Shown here: in pieces, positions 25,486-33,674 of the stretch
Position numbering within the stretch: the first letter of the stretch is position 1
Layout of the letters: the number at the start of each line of letters is the position of its first letter
NCBI GenBank assembly: GCA_965228215.1
Contig: OZ245800.1
Location: forward strand, 3,100,001-3,164,000
Direction: 5' to 3'
Source of the DNA: Maricaulis sp965228215
GTDB taxonomy: Bacteria > Pseudomonadota > Alphaproteobacteria > Caulobacterales > Maricaulaceae
DNA length: 64,000 bases
Made by a program: the position numbers and the translations under genes
The notes under the pieces: model-generated
Told to the model about the DNA's origin: nothing
What the model saw: the letters and a program-made list of their open reading frames with translations, nothing else
Databases searched by the model: none

Positions 25486-26064
25486 TCAGTCGGAATCACC
25501 CGATCCGCCATCGGCCTCGCCCGTACCCGGAGAGTCGGCAATCGATCCGCCGCTACGCTTCATCTGGGCGAACCAGATGGCGAAGATCGCAATGACGATC
25601 CAGTAGCCAATGAAGGACGGCATCGCGGTTCCCGAGAGCAATTGCCCGATCACTTCGGGATTTGCTTCCAGCCAGGCCTGGTAGGACTGCTGGAAACCCG
25701 GATCATTCATGGCCTCGGTAAAGGCTGCCTGGTCTGACGTATCGATCCCGTTTTCCTCGGCGAACTGCGTCATCGAGCTCATGATCCCCGGGAAGAAGCC
25801 GACGGCCGAACCGATGCCCTTGGCGACAATGGCCAGCAGCGCAGGCAGGAAGGCGAGCCCGATTCCCTGCTCGACCGCGCGACGCCGGTTCGCATGCAGG
25901 CTGAAAACAAAAAACCAGATGGCGATCATGCCGATCCAGCCCGGAATGAACGGAATTCCGAATTGCAGGCGCGCATAATCAGCGGCCGCAAGGATCACGA
26001 TCCCCAGCAGATAGGCCGTGGTCGAAGCTTTGAAACTCGGCAGGAAAAGAACAAGCGGATTCAT
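25486..26064 (-). CDS. integral membrane protein, unknown function
   Basis: 192 residues from the ATG at 26064, behind AGGGGGG at five bases. Four hydrophobic segments: 'AYLLGIVILAAADYARL', 'IPGWIGMIAIWFFVFSLH', 'LAFLPALLAIVAKGIGSAV' and a late 'IGYWIVIAIFAIWFAQMK'. A charged loop (about 100-140, 'GIDTSDQAAFTEAMNDPGFQ') lies between the third and fourth. The tail is Gly/Ser/Asp-rich and polar. The start-proximal organisation recalls the DUF805-type neighbour upstream, and the two genes are 83 bases apart on one strand, but I do not recognise the family. Confidence 0.65.
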   Translation of the reverse strand: MNPLVLFLPSFKASTTAYLLGIVILAAADYARLQFGIPFIPGWIGMIAIWFFVFSLHANRRRAVEQGIGLAFLPALLAIVAKGIGSAVGFFPGIMSSMTQFAEENGIDTSDQAAFTEAMNDPGFQQSYQAWLEANPEVIGQLLSGTAMPSFIGYWIVIAIFAIWFAQMKRSGGSIADSPGTGEADGGSGDSD

Positions 26065-26147
26065 CACGCCCCCCTAGACAAGACAGGGCGTCATACTGCC
26101 GCGCGCACAGCGGGCGTCAATGCCGAAATGGGCCGTTGGTCGCGGTT

Positions 26148-26624
26148 TCAGGCAGCCGCCTTGAGCCGGAACATGTAGAAGCCCAGCGCACCGTTCACGA
26201 GCGCTGTTGTGAGCATGTTCTTGATGATCAGGCCAGCGCCCATGTTCTGCATGGCCGACAGATCGGACAGGCTTGTAACGGTCGGCACGCCGAAGATCGG
26301 ATTGAGAATCGCTCCGACGATCATGAAGAGAATGATCGCCGCAACAATCGCGGCCAGTGTCAGCCAACCGGACTTGCCGGCATCATGGAAACGCTTGGAG
26401 AATATGCAGACCCAGCCAAATGCGAGGACGAGGCCCACCACCAAGCCCACAAAGCCCATGATCAGGGCAAGGCCGGGAACCAGGGTGAGGATGTTGATCG
26501 CCCAGCCGACCAGGATGATGAAGACCAGGCCCTGCGCAAATTCCATCGGACTGAGCTTGCCGCCCGCGCCGAACAGGATGCGGGTGATGTCGTTCGGATT
26601 GATGATGAATGCCTTGAAGTCCAT
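26148..26624 (-). CDS. DUF805-like membrane protein
   Basis: 158 residues from the ATG at 26624, with GGGGAGGG upstream. The N-terminal 'MDFKAFIINPNDITRILFGA' is followed by helices 'FAQGLVFIILVGWAINILTL', 'LALIMGFVGLVVGLVLAFGW' and 'LAAIVAAIILFMIVGAIL'. The cytosolic motif 'FSKRFHDAGKSGWLTL' is the R-x-H-D-x-G-x-S-G-W signature of DUF805 (YhaH-type) proteins. No function has been shown for the family. A polar segment (GVPTVTSLSDLSAMQNMG) separates the last two helices. Confidence 0.75.
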   Translation of the reverse strand: MDFKAFIINPNDITRILFGAGGKLSPMEFAQGLVFIILVGWAINILTLVPGLALIMGFVGLVVGLVLAFGWVCIFSKRFHDAGKSGWLTLAAIVAAIILFMIVGAILNPIFGVPTVTSLSDLSAMQNMGAGLIIKNMLTTALVNGALGFYMFRLKAAA

Positions 26625-26715
26625 GTGTCCCTCCCCGGAATGAGACACGCAGACTAGCGCAGAACCAGAATTTTCCCAGTCGAATTCGCGAAAGAGGCGA
26701 AAAACGCCGCCTCTC

Positions 26716-28725
26716 CTACTCGAATTCGATCATCAATTCGTCGGCCGCCACGGAGGCACCCGGCTCGACATTGACGGATTTGACCGTGCCATCCTTCTCG
26801 GCGCGGATGACGTTTTCCATCTTCATCGCCTCAACGACCAGCAGGGCTTCCCCCGCCTTGACCTCCTGACCCGTCTCGACATCGATCGAGACCACCAGGC
26901 CCGGCATCGGGCTGATGACCAGCTTGGCCGTATCCGCCTTCTCCTTCTCGGGCAGAAGGGCGTGGAGTTCGGCTGAGCGGGGCGTGCAGACCAAGGCTGT
27001 CGCGGAGAAGCCGCGATGTCTCAGTGCATATCCTTCGGTCCGGTCAGCAAATTCCAGGGCGAAGGCCTCACCACCGACCTCGCCTTCGATCAGATGACCG
27101 CCCGGACGCCAGTCGGTCTTGAAGGTCAGGCGATCTCCCTGCAACGAGGGAATCCAGATCTCTGCCTCGCCGGCTTCGCCCAGCGTGATCTCGACGGGGA
27201 TCTGGCGCTTGTCCATCAGCACGACCCATTCGCGCGTGTCCGCCAGATCGGCCGGCGCAAGCCGCCCCTCGATCTGCGATGCGCGGCGTGCAAACACCTC
27301 GTGCACATAGGCCGCGGACGCCGCCATGTAGATCAGTTGATTGTCGCGCGGGCGCGTGCCGTGGAAGCCTTCCGGGAAATGCTCGGCGATATATCCGGTA
27401 TGGATACGGCCCGAGCGGAAATCCTTCTCGTCCAGCACGGCCGAGAGGAAGGGCGAATTCGACTGCAGGCCCTCGATGTGAAGGCGATCGAGTGCGGCGG
27501 CAAGCGTGTCGATCGCCGTTTCGCGATTCTTGCCGTAGCCGATCACCTTGGCGATCATCGGATCGTAGAACAGCGAGATCTCGTCGCCTTCGCGTACACC
27601 GCTGTCGATGCGCAGCTCGCCCTTGCCCAGCTTGCCTTCCGCCGGTTCGACCAGGCGTTTCAGGCGGCCGATCGAGGGCAGGAAACCGCGATACGGGTCC
27701 TCGGCATAGAGACGGGCCTCGACAGCCCAGCCATCGATACCGATCTCGGACTGCTTGCGCTCCAGCGGCTCACCGGCGGCGGACCGGATCATCTGTTCGA
27801 CGAGGTCCAGACCGCATGTCAGCTCCGTCACCGGATGTTCCACCTGGAGGCGGGTATTCATCTCCAGGAAGTAGAAATTCTTGTCCTTGTCGACGATGAA
27901 TTCGACCGTTCCGGCGCTGTCATAATCGACGGCCTTGGAGAGGTCGACGGCCTGGGCGCCCATGGCCTTGCGCGTCTTGGCGTCCAGGAAGGGAGACGGC
28001 GCTTCCTCGAGGACTTTCTGGTTCCGGCGCTGGACCGAGCATTCGCGCTCGTTGAGATGGATGACATTGCCGTGCTTGTCGCCCAGCACCTGGATCTCGA
28101 TATGGCGCGGTTCCTCGACGAATTTCTCGATGAGGATGCGGTCATCGCCAAACGCCGTCTTGGCCTCGTTCCGTGCCGAGACGAAACCCTCGCGGACTTC
28201 ATCCTCTGAGCGTGCGATCCGCATACCCTTGCCGCCGCCACCGGCGGAGGCCTTCAGCATGACCGGATAGCCGATGGCCTTGGCAGCTGCGATGGCCGTG
28301 TCGACATCGCTGATCTCGCCGTCCGCGCCCGGAATGGTCGAGACGCCGGCCTTGGCGGCCAATTGCTTGGACCGGATCTTGTCGCCCATGGCGTCGATCG
28401 CGTTCACATTCGGGCCGATCCAGGCCACGCCCGCTTCCTCGAGCGCTTTCGGGAAGGCCGCATTCTCGGACAGGAAGCCGAAACCCGGATGGACCGCGTC
28501 GGCCCCGGTCTGCTTGATCGCGTCCATGATCTTGTCGAGCACGAGATAACTCTCGCCCGGAGCTGGCGGGCCAATGAAAACGGCCTCGTCGGCCATTTCG
28601 ACGGCCATGGAATCGGCGTCCGCCTCCGAATAGACCGCGACCGTGGGAATACCCAGTCGCTTGCAGGTCTTGATGACACGAACGGCGATTTCGCCGCGAT
28701 TGGCGATCAGGATCTTCTTGAACAT
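26716..28725 (-). CDS. pccA: propionyl-CoA carboxylase, biotin-containing alpha subunit
   Basis: 669 residues from the ATG at 28725; the frame opens further upstream but the family N-terminus is MFKKILIANRGEIAVRVIKT. Biotin carboxylase signatures are 'GGGGKGMRIARS', 'HIEIQVLGDKHGNVIHLNER' and 'MNTRLQVEHPVTEL'. The middle 'IDGWAVEARLYAEDPYRGFL' and a long PCC-type BT region precede the carrier domain with EAMKM at 632-636 (Lys635 biotinylated). With PccB it makes methylmalonyl-CoA from propionyl-CoA, the exit for valine, isoleucine, odd-chain fatty acids. pccB is 7 kb away (36139), so the subunits are not in one operon. Confidence 0.93.
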   Translation of the reverse strand: MFKKILIANRGEIAVRVIKTCKRLGIPTVAVYSEADADSMAVEMADEAVFIGPPAPGESYLVLDKIMDAIKQTGADAVHPGFGFLSENAAFPKALEEAGVAWIGPNVNAIDAMGDKIRSKQLAAKAGVSTIPGADGEISDVDTAIAAAKAIGYPVMLKASAGGGGKGMRIARSEDEVREGFVSARNEAKTAFGDDRILIEKFVEEPRHIEIQVLGDKHGNVIHLNERECSVQRRNQKVLEEAPSPFLDAKTRKAMGAQAVDLSKAVDYDSAGTVEFIVDKDKNFYFLEMNTRLQVEHPVTELTCGLDLVEQMIRSAAGEPLERKQSEIGIDGWAVEARLYAEDPYRGFLPSIGRLKRLVEPAEGKLGKGELRIDSGVREGDEISLFYDPMIAKVIGYGKNRETAIDTLAAALDRLHIEGLQSNSPFLSAVLDEKDFRSGRIHTGYIAEHFPEGFHGTRPRDNQLIYMAASAAYVHEVFARRASQIEGRLAPADLADTREWVVLMDKRQIPVEITLGEAGEAEIWIPSLQGDRLTFKTDWRPGGHLIEGEVGGEAFALEFADRTEGYALRHRGFSATALVCTPRSAELHALLPEKEKADTAKLVISPMPGLVVSIDVETGQEVKAGEALLVVEAMKMENVIRAEKDGTVKSVNVEPGASVAADELMIEFE

Positions 28726-28816
28726 GCTGGCCCCTAGCGGAGTGGGCGAACGCCCGGATAACCGGGGTTTAGCGTGGCTCGCCCATGGGCGGCAAGCGGC
28801 CGTGTGAGATGGAGGC

Positions 28817-29269
28817 TCAATCCCCGTCCCGCAGACGGTCCAGCCATTCGAATTCAACATTGCGCAGGCGGCCGATCACGGTGACCAGGAAGGCGGTTGA
28901 CCAGCCGATCAGCAGGAAGCCGTTGAAGCCTTCAATGGCCGCCACCAGGCGCCAGCGGCTTTCGATGACGATCTCGCCATAACCCAGCGTGGTGAAGGTC
29001 GAGGTGGAGAAGTAGAGCGCGGCTTCCATCGTCTCGAACTCGCCGAGCACGTAGTAGAGCACGGCATACGCCCAGATCTCGACGGTGTGGATCGCAAACA
29101 GGCCCAGCACGATCAGCATGATGAACACCGCCTGGCGCCAGGGGTTCTGGTGCGGACGGATCTTCGGGGACCGGGCGCGCATAAAGCCCATCAACACACC
29201 CAGGCCGAGCATGTGGATGGCGACGGTCCCGATGGCCATCAGGCTGGAAACGGCAAGTTGCGGCAGCAT
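28817..29269 (-). CDS. two-helix ion channel (K+ channel-like)
   Basis: 150 residues from the ATG at 29269, placed by AGGAT upstream. An N-terminal helix 'LAVSSLMAIGTVAIHMLGLG' is followed by a helix 'AVFIMLIVLGLFAIHTVEIW', a pore helix, and the filter 'TSTFTTLGYGEIVIES', in which T-L-G-Y-G is close to the canonical TVGYG of K+ channels. A last helix 'FNGFLLIGWSTAFLVTVIGR' completes the pore unit. There is no RCK or nucleotide-binding domain, so it would be ligand-independent or rely on a partner. Such small 'ion channel' proteins are common in Alphaproteobacteria. Confidence 0.85.
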   Translation of the reverse strand: MLPQLAVSSLMAIGTVAIHMLGLGVLMGFMRARSPKIRPHQNPWRQAVFIMLIVLGLFAIHTVEIWAYAVLYYVLGEFETMEAALYFSTSTFTTLGYGEIVIESRWRLVAAIEGFNGFLLIGWSTAFLVTVIGRLRNVEFEWLDRLRDGD

Positions 29270-29404
29270 GGCGGATCCTGATCCCTGTCCCTTCCCTGTC
29301 TGCCACCCTGAATAGGCCGGAAGTCGGGTTGGTGGAAGCCCCTGCACGCCCGGACTGGCAAGTGCGCTGCTTTGCTATAGCCTTGCGCAAAAGGGGGAAA
29401 TCCA

Positions 29405-30259
29405 ATGAGCCATGCCGTCTACAAGGTGTCGTCGATCGCGCGACCGCTGGAACCCAAATACGCCAGCAATCTCGCTGTCCTGATTCTCCTGCCGGTGATT
29501 GCGGCCGGAATCGCGGCCGTCGAGATCTTCGTGCGCGACAGCGGCCTCACGCCTGCGATCTGGACCGGTGTGGGCGCGATGGTGACGGCCTTCATCAGCT
29601 GGGCGCTCGGCCGCGAGATCGACCCGGACCGCAATGCCGCGGCCTTTGTCGCCATGGCTCTCGCGGTGGCGGCCGTCGGTCTTGGCTGGTCTCCGGCGAT
29701 CTGGAGCCTCGCAATGACACTCATGGCAACGCGCGTGGTGAACCGCACGGTTGGTCCGGCAGCGCGACTGAGCGATCTGGCAATCGTGACGCTGCTCGCG
29801 TGGATGGCGGTCCTGCGCGACGGGCACTGGGCGCTCGGCGCGGTCGCGGCTCTCGCCATGATCCTGGATCTGCGGCTCGACAAGTCGCGCACACTCAATT
29901 TCGCCTTCGCCGGTGCGGCGCTGGCCGCGACGGTCTATGCGATGATCCAGCAGGACGGTGATTTTGGCCGGCTGGTCATGGAGCCGATCGCAAGCCTGGA
30001 TTCCGGCTGGGCGATCGCCGCAGCGCTGATCGGCGGTGTCTACGCCCTGATCATCCTGACCTTCCCGCCCGTGACCAGTGTCGCGGATGCCACCGGGGAA
30101 CCCCTATCCCGCAATCGCGTGAAGCTCGGCGCGATCGTCCTGCTGCTGTCAGCAGCAGTGACCCTGCTGGACGGTCAAGCCGGATTGCTGGCCGGATTAC
30201 CGCTCTGGGCGGTGATCATCGGCGGTCTGGAAGCTCGGGCCATGCCCAAGCGGAAATAG
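29405..30259 (+). CDS. integral membrane protein, unknown function
   Basis: 284 residues from the ATG at 29405, with AAGGGGGAAAT upstream. At least eight hydrophobic helices: 'LAVLILLPVIAAGIAAVEIF', 'IWTGVGAMVTAFISWALG', 'AAAFVAMALAVAAVGLGWS', 'ALGAVAALAMILDL', 'FAFAGAALAATVYAMI', 'WAIAAALIGGVYALIILTF', 'LGAIVLLLSAAVTLLD', and 'LLAGLPLWAVIIGGLEA'. It is highly Ala/Leu-rich and has no catalytic motif I can name. It is divergent from the channel gene and converges on the gene at 30269, with nine bases between stops. Confidence 0.65.
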   Translation: MSHAVYKVSSIARPLEPKYASNLAVLILLPVIAAGIAAVEIFVRDSGLTPAIWTGVGAMVTAFISWALGREIDPDRNAAAFVAMALAVAAVGLGWSPAIWSLAMTLMATRVVNRTVGPAARLSDLAIVTLLAWMAVLRDGHWALGAVAALAMILDLRLDKSRTLNFAFAGAALAATVYAMIQQDGDFGRLVMEPIASLDSGWAIAAALIGGVYALIILTFPPVTSVADATGEPLSRNRVKLGAIVLLLSAAVTLLDGQAGLLAGLPLWAVIIGGLEARAMPKRK

Positions 30260-30268
30260 GCGGCAAGA

Positions 30269-30796
30269 CTACTCGCTGTCCGAGGCGATCTGCTGGCCCT
30301 GGTCGAGATCGCGATGCTCGATCCAGCCATTGCGGCAAGGGCCCGAATAGACACGCTGTCCGTTCGACGAGCCTGACACATTGCAGCGCTCGGGCAGACG
30401 GCCGTAGACGATGCCGGCCCATTCCCGGCCTTCCGCCTCGTCGGACGCGCGCTCCTGGCAGACCAGGACGATCTCACCATCACGCACGGTATCGATACTG
30501 GGATATCCCAGGCCTGGACCGGAGCGGACGGCAGCCGCAACGGGATCCTCATCAATATTGGCCGAAAAGCGGCCCGACAGGCGGACCGAACTGACGCGAC
30601 AGCCCTGTGCCGGCACGTATTGCACCGTGCGCTCGGCCCAGCGCCGCAGCGTCTGGTCAGGCTGCGTCACGGTCATCGTACTGGTCATGACTGTGGACTT
30701 GCGTACCGAGGGCAGCAACGCATCTGCAACGGACAACACGCCGATCGACATGACCGGCGCGATGATCATCGCAGCTGCAATTCTGGACCCTGACAT
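30269..30796 (-). CDS. exported SH3-like domain protein, unknown function
   Basis: 175 residues. A hydrophobic N-terminus (MSGSRIAAAMIIAPVMSIGV) is a signal peptide or anchor, ending near VADALLPS. The mature part contains 'VQYVPAQGCRVSSVRLSGRF' and, later, 'GIVYGRLPERCNVSGSSNGQ' and 'VYSGPCRNGWIEHRDLDQG', which has the look of an SH3-type barrel with paired cysteines (C-x(n)-C). No known family is recognised with confidence. It is followed by the start-proximal amine oxidase cluster but on the same strand with a 206-base gap that holds no gene. Confidence 0.6.
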   Translation of the reverse strand: MSGSRIAAAMIIAPVMSIGVLSVADALLPSVRKSTVMTSTMTVTQPDQTLRRWAERTVQYVPAQGCRVSSVRLSGRFSANIDEDPVAAAVRSGPGLGYPSIDTVRDGEIVLVCQERASDEAEGREWAGIVYGRLPERCNVSGSSNGQRVYSGPCRNGWIEHRDLDQGQQIASDSE

Positions 30797-31002
30797 GGTG
30801 TTCGTCCCTCACACGCGCATTCGGTATGGGCAGGCCAACGCCCTGCCGCAAGGGGCAAAACAAATTACCTTAACGAGTGGGGATTCACGGTCACACGTGA
30901 ATAAGCTTCACTCTTGGGGGCCTCGCGAGGGATTCCGCCTGTCGTCTGCACCGGTCGCCAAAACGCGGACTATCGCGAAACATGCTGTGCTGGAACGCAG
31001 GT

Positions 31003-32397
31003 TCAACGATGATTGCCGATCAGGTCGGCAGCAGCAGCCCAACCGGATATCAACGCGCCATGGACCGTTCCGGGCGCGCTCGACGAAGTTGCCTCGCCCG
31101 CGAAGAACAAGCGGTTTTCCACAGATTGAGCGAGGCGCGGCCGGCTGTCCTGCCGCGTTTCCAGTCCCGCGAAGGAATAGCTTCCCAGCGTGTCCGGGTC
31201 CTGTCCCCAGCGGGTGATTATGGCACCGTCCGGTCGCGGCAGGGAATTGCCGAACATGCCTCGCAGGGCTTCGAAGGCCTGATCAACCGTGTCCGCGTCA
31301 TTGGCGGGTTCGAGCTCGCGCGCGAAACGACCGGCATTGAACGCCATCAGCATGGAACGCTGGTCGTCGAAGGCCGAAAGATTGACGAATTCGGTCCAGG
31401 CTCCACGGTCTGCGGCGACCCGGTTGAAGATCTGCCAGCGCTCCGGCCAGTCGGTGACCGGGAATTGCAGCAGGCATTTGTTGAGCAGGCCGAAACCGAT
31501 CTCGTCTATCGCTGAGCGCTTCCACTCCGGCAGGCCGGGTTCAAATCTCACCGTCTCCGCCTTGAGACAGCCCAGCGGTAGCGCCACGACCACCAGGTCG
31601 AACGGCTCGCTGGCCTCATCCGTCGCGACTTCGACCCCGCCATTCGCCAGCAGGGAAATCCGGTTCACGCGCTGGCCGAACCGGATGTCCAGACCGCCGG
31701 CAAGGTCGAGTGCGAGGCGCTGATACCCATTCAGGACAAGCGCATCGCCGCCTGAGAAGTGTGCGCCCTCATTCCAGAAGCAGCGCGACAAGACTTCCAC
31801 GTCGGCGCCGTATTCGTGCTCGATGTGGGTGTTGAACAGGAAATAGGTCCGCCGCCGCTTGGCCGGGCTGTCCGTGTCCAGATTGAAACGGTTCGACAAG
31901 GCGTCCAGAAGCGAACCCTGCGGTTCGACCTCACAGGCCTCGGCCATCGCGAAGCTGAGCGGCCGCTCGGCAAACCGGTCCAGCCAGTCCTCGTCATTCC
32001 AGAGTTTCTCGCGCGCCTGGGAGTTCAGCCGCCCACCGGTCTCGCCATAGACGCGGGCGATGTCGTAATCCATCGCGGCAGTCTCGATACCGGCAGTTTG
32101 CGCGAGCTCGCTTACCGGATTGCCCGTCACCCCATGGATCCAGGACGCACCGAGATCGACCGTCTGGCCGAACCAGTTCTCGCGGCTTCTTACCCGGCCA
32201 CCGACCTCGTCGCCGGCCTCCAGCACAACCACGTTCGCACCGGCGTCCGCCAAACGCCGCGCAGCCGCAAGCCCTGCTACGCCCGCACCGATAACCGCGA
32301 TACGCTTGTCGAGTCCGGAATCATCTATCGCAGCGGCAGCGCCACGCGGGACGAGCGCGCCGGCCAAACCGGCCGCGATGAACTTGCGTCGATCCAC
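31003..32397 (-). CDS. FAD-dependent amine oxidase with Tat-type signal
   Basis: 464 residues from a GTG at 32397, behind GAGGAC. The N-terminus MDRRKFIAAGLAGALVPRGA has the R-R-x-F twin-arginine motif, suggesting folded export. FAD binding is shown by 'IAVIGAGVAGLAAARRLADA' (about 32-51), 'VVVLEAGDEVGGRVRS', and C-terminal 'FFAGEATSSSAPGTVHGALI', the monoamine/polyamine oxidase hallmark. 'LGASWIHGVTGNPVSELAQ' is the second family block. Substrates of this family are polyamines, aromatic amines or amino acids. The upstream serine hydrolase gene is separated by an 11-pair hairpin (32407-32446). Confidence 0.9.
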   Translation of the reverse strand: MDRRKFIAAGLAGALVPRGAAAAIDDSGLDKRIAVIGAGVAGLAAARRLADAGANVVVLEAGDEVGGRVRSRENWFGQTVDLGASWIHGVTGNPVSELAQTAGIETAAMDYDIARVYGETGGRLNSQAREKLWNDEDWLDRFAERPLSFAMAEACEVEPQGSLLDALSNRFNLDTDSPAKRRRTYFLFNTHIEHEYGADVEVLSRCFWNEGAHFSGGDALVLNGYQRLALDLAGGLDIRFGQRVNRISLLANGGVEVATDEASEPFDLVVVALPLGCLKAETVRFEPGLPEWKRSAIDEIGFGLLNKCLLQFPVTDWPERWQIFNRVAADRGAWTEFVNLSAFDDQRSMLMAFNAGRFARELEPANDADTVDQAFEALRGMFGNSLPRPDGAIITRWGQDPDTLGSYSFAGLETRQDSRPRLAQSVENRLFFAGEATSSSAPGTVHGALISGWAAAADLIGNHR

Positions 32398-32406
32398 TGA
32401 TCGTCC

Positions 32407-32446
32407 TCATTCCCCCTCGCAGCCAACAGCTTAGCAGGGGGAATGA
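32407..32446 (-). terminator. hairpin between serine hydrolase and amine oxidase genes
   Basis: TCATTCCCCCT (32407-32417) and AGGGGGAATGA (32436-32446) pair perfectly over 11 bases around an 18-base loop. On the minus strand it begins 18 bases after the serine hydrolase stop and its far arm touches the GAGG ribosome binding site of the amine oxidase gene. It lacks a U tract. It may end most upstream transcription or limit translation of the next gene. Confidence 0.5.
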
Positions 32447-32463
32447 AGAAGGGACAGACCGCT

Positions 32464-33549
32464 CTATTCCGCCTCATCCTCGAGCGGCAGACCGGCGGCA
32501 AGCCGCGCAAGTCCGATCGCGGCATCGGGCAGTCTCGGACCATCGAAATTCGCCGTCAGGGCAACCGAGACCTCGTAATCGGTGAACACGGCGAGGAAGC
32601 CTCGCCCCCCCGGCGAGCCACCGGAATGCAGGGCGTAATGGGTCTGCATGGATTGCGAATATCCTGTTCCCATGCCGTAGACATAGGTGATCTCCTCGCC
32701 GCGCGTCGTCACGAATGGCTCGAACAGGCCCGGCAGGCGCTCGCGATCGACGATCTCGCCGGCGGCAAAGGCGGACCCCATCCGGGCGAGATCACGCGAA
32801 CTGCCGATCAGGCCACCTCCCCCGAACTTGCACTGGGCGTTCAGCCCCTCGAACACCACCGTCTCGCCGCCCTCCTCGACATAGGCGGTCGCTTTTTCTG
32901 CTTCGTCGTGATCCGTGCGGACTTGGTAATGCTCGCCCAGCGACGCCTGCATGGCGGCATCGAAATCCGTCGTTCCGGTGATGCGAAGCAGGAGATGGCT
33001 CAACAGGGCGAAGCCGTAGGTGGTGTAGCGATTGCGGCGACCAGGACGGCTGGCAAGACGATCGTCGATGAAATGCCCCAGCGCGTCGGCAGGCGTGTCG
33101 CAGCGCCGATCCGCGAAACCGATCCAGTCAGCTTCCGACCGGTAATGGCGCACGCCGCCGGCATGGCTCAGCAATTGGCGCAGCGTGACGTCCTGATAGG
33201 CGGCCGGCAGCTCCGGATCGATGGCACGAACGGACTGGTCGAGATCCAGCCCTGTTTCCTGCTCCAGCCGGGCATAGGCCATGCCCGTCAGCATTTTCGC
33301 GATGGAGTAGAAATTATAGTCCGTTTCCACGCCATCTGCCGGGCCGACATTATTGCCGCCGTCGGCCTCCCAGATGATCTCGCCGTCCCGCATGACCGTG
33401 GCATTGAGCGCGGGAAATTGTGCAGCGTATTCATCAAACAGCGCCTGGGCTGCTTGGCGGTCGAATACAGCCTCGCTGTCCTGAGCCATGGCTGGGCTCG
33501 CCGCGAGCGTGAAGGCGAGCGCGCCAAGGGCATACCGGTTTACCGACAT
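32464..33549 (-). CDS. exported serine hydrolase (beta-lactamase/transpeptidase-like)
   Basis: 361 residues with a signal peptide (MSVNRYALGALAFTLAASPA, cut after AMAQ). The class C beta-lactamase/D-Ala-D-Ala carboxypeptidase fold is indicated by S-x-x-K at Ser82-Ile-Ala-Lys85, 'LRQLLSHAGGVRHYRSE', the second box 'NRYTTYGFALLSHLLLRITG', in which the usual Y-x-N is Y-T-T, and the third box 'HYALHSGGSPGG' (H-S-G). The altered second box argues for an esterase or peptidase rather than a true beta-lactamase. It is divergent from the LytTR regulator gene (125 bases between starts). Confidence 0.88.
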   Translation of the reverse strand: MSVNRYALGALAFTLAASPAMAQDSEAVFDRQAAQALFDEYAAQFPALNATVMRDGEIIWEADGGNNVGPADGVETDYNFYSIAKMLTGMAYARLEQETGLDLDQSVRAIDPELPAAYQDVTLRQLLSHAGGVRHYRSEADWIGFADRRCDTPADALGHFIDDRLASRPGRRNRYTTYGFALLSHLLLRITGTTDFDAAMQASLGEHYQVRTDHDEAEKATAYVEEGGETVVFEGLNAQCKFGGGGLIGSSRDLARMGSAFAAGEIVDRERLPGLFEPFVTTRGEEITYVYGMGTGYSQSMQTHYALHSGGSPGGRGFLAVFTDYEVSVALTANFDGPRLPDAAIGLARLAAGLPLEDEAE

Positions 33550-33674
33550 TGATTTTTGTCCTCTTCTGACTGTCCAATCGGTGCCCTGCTGTCTTGTAGG
33601 CGGCAGGCTGCCGATGACCGCCTCACTGCAGGCGGAGGCAGGCGTGCGAAAGCATAAAAGGGCGAACGGCTCGC

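Noticed and set aside
27016..28209. Plus-strand reading frame opposite pccA
   Set aside because: Antisense to a clear biotin carboxylase; a similar shadow appears opposite liuD, as expected for homologous genes.
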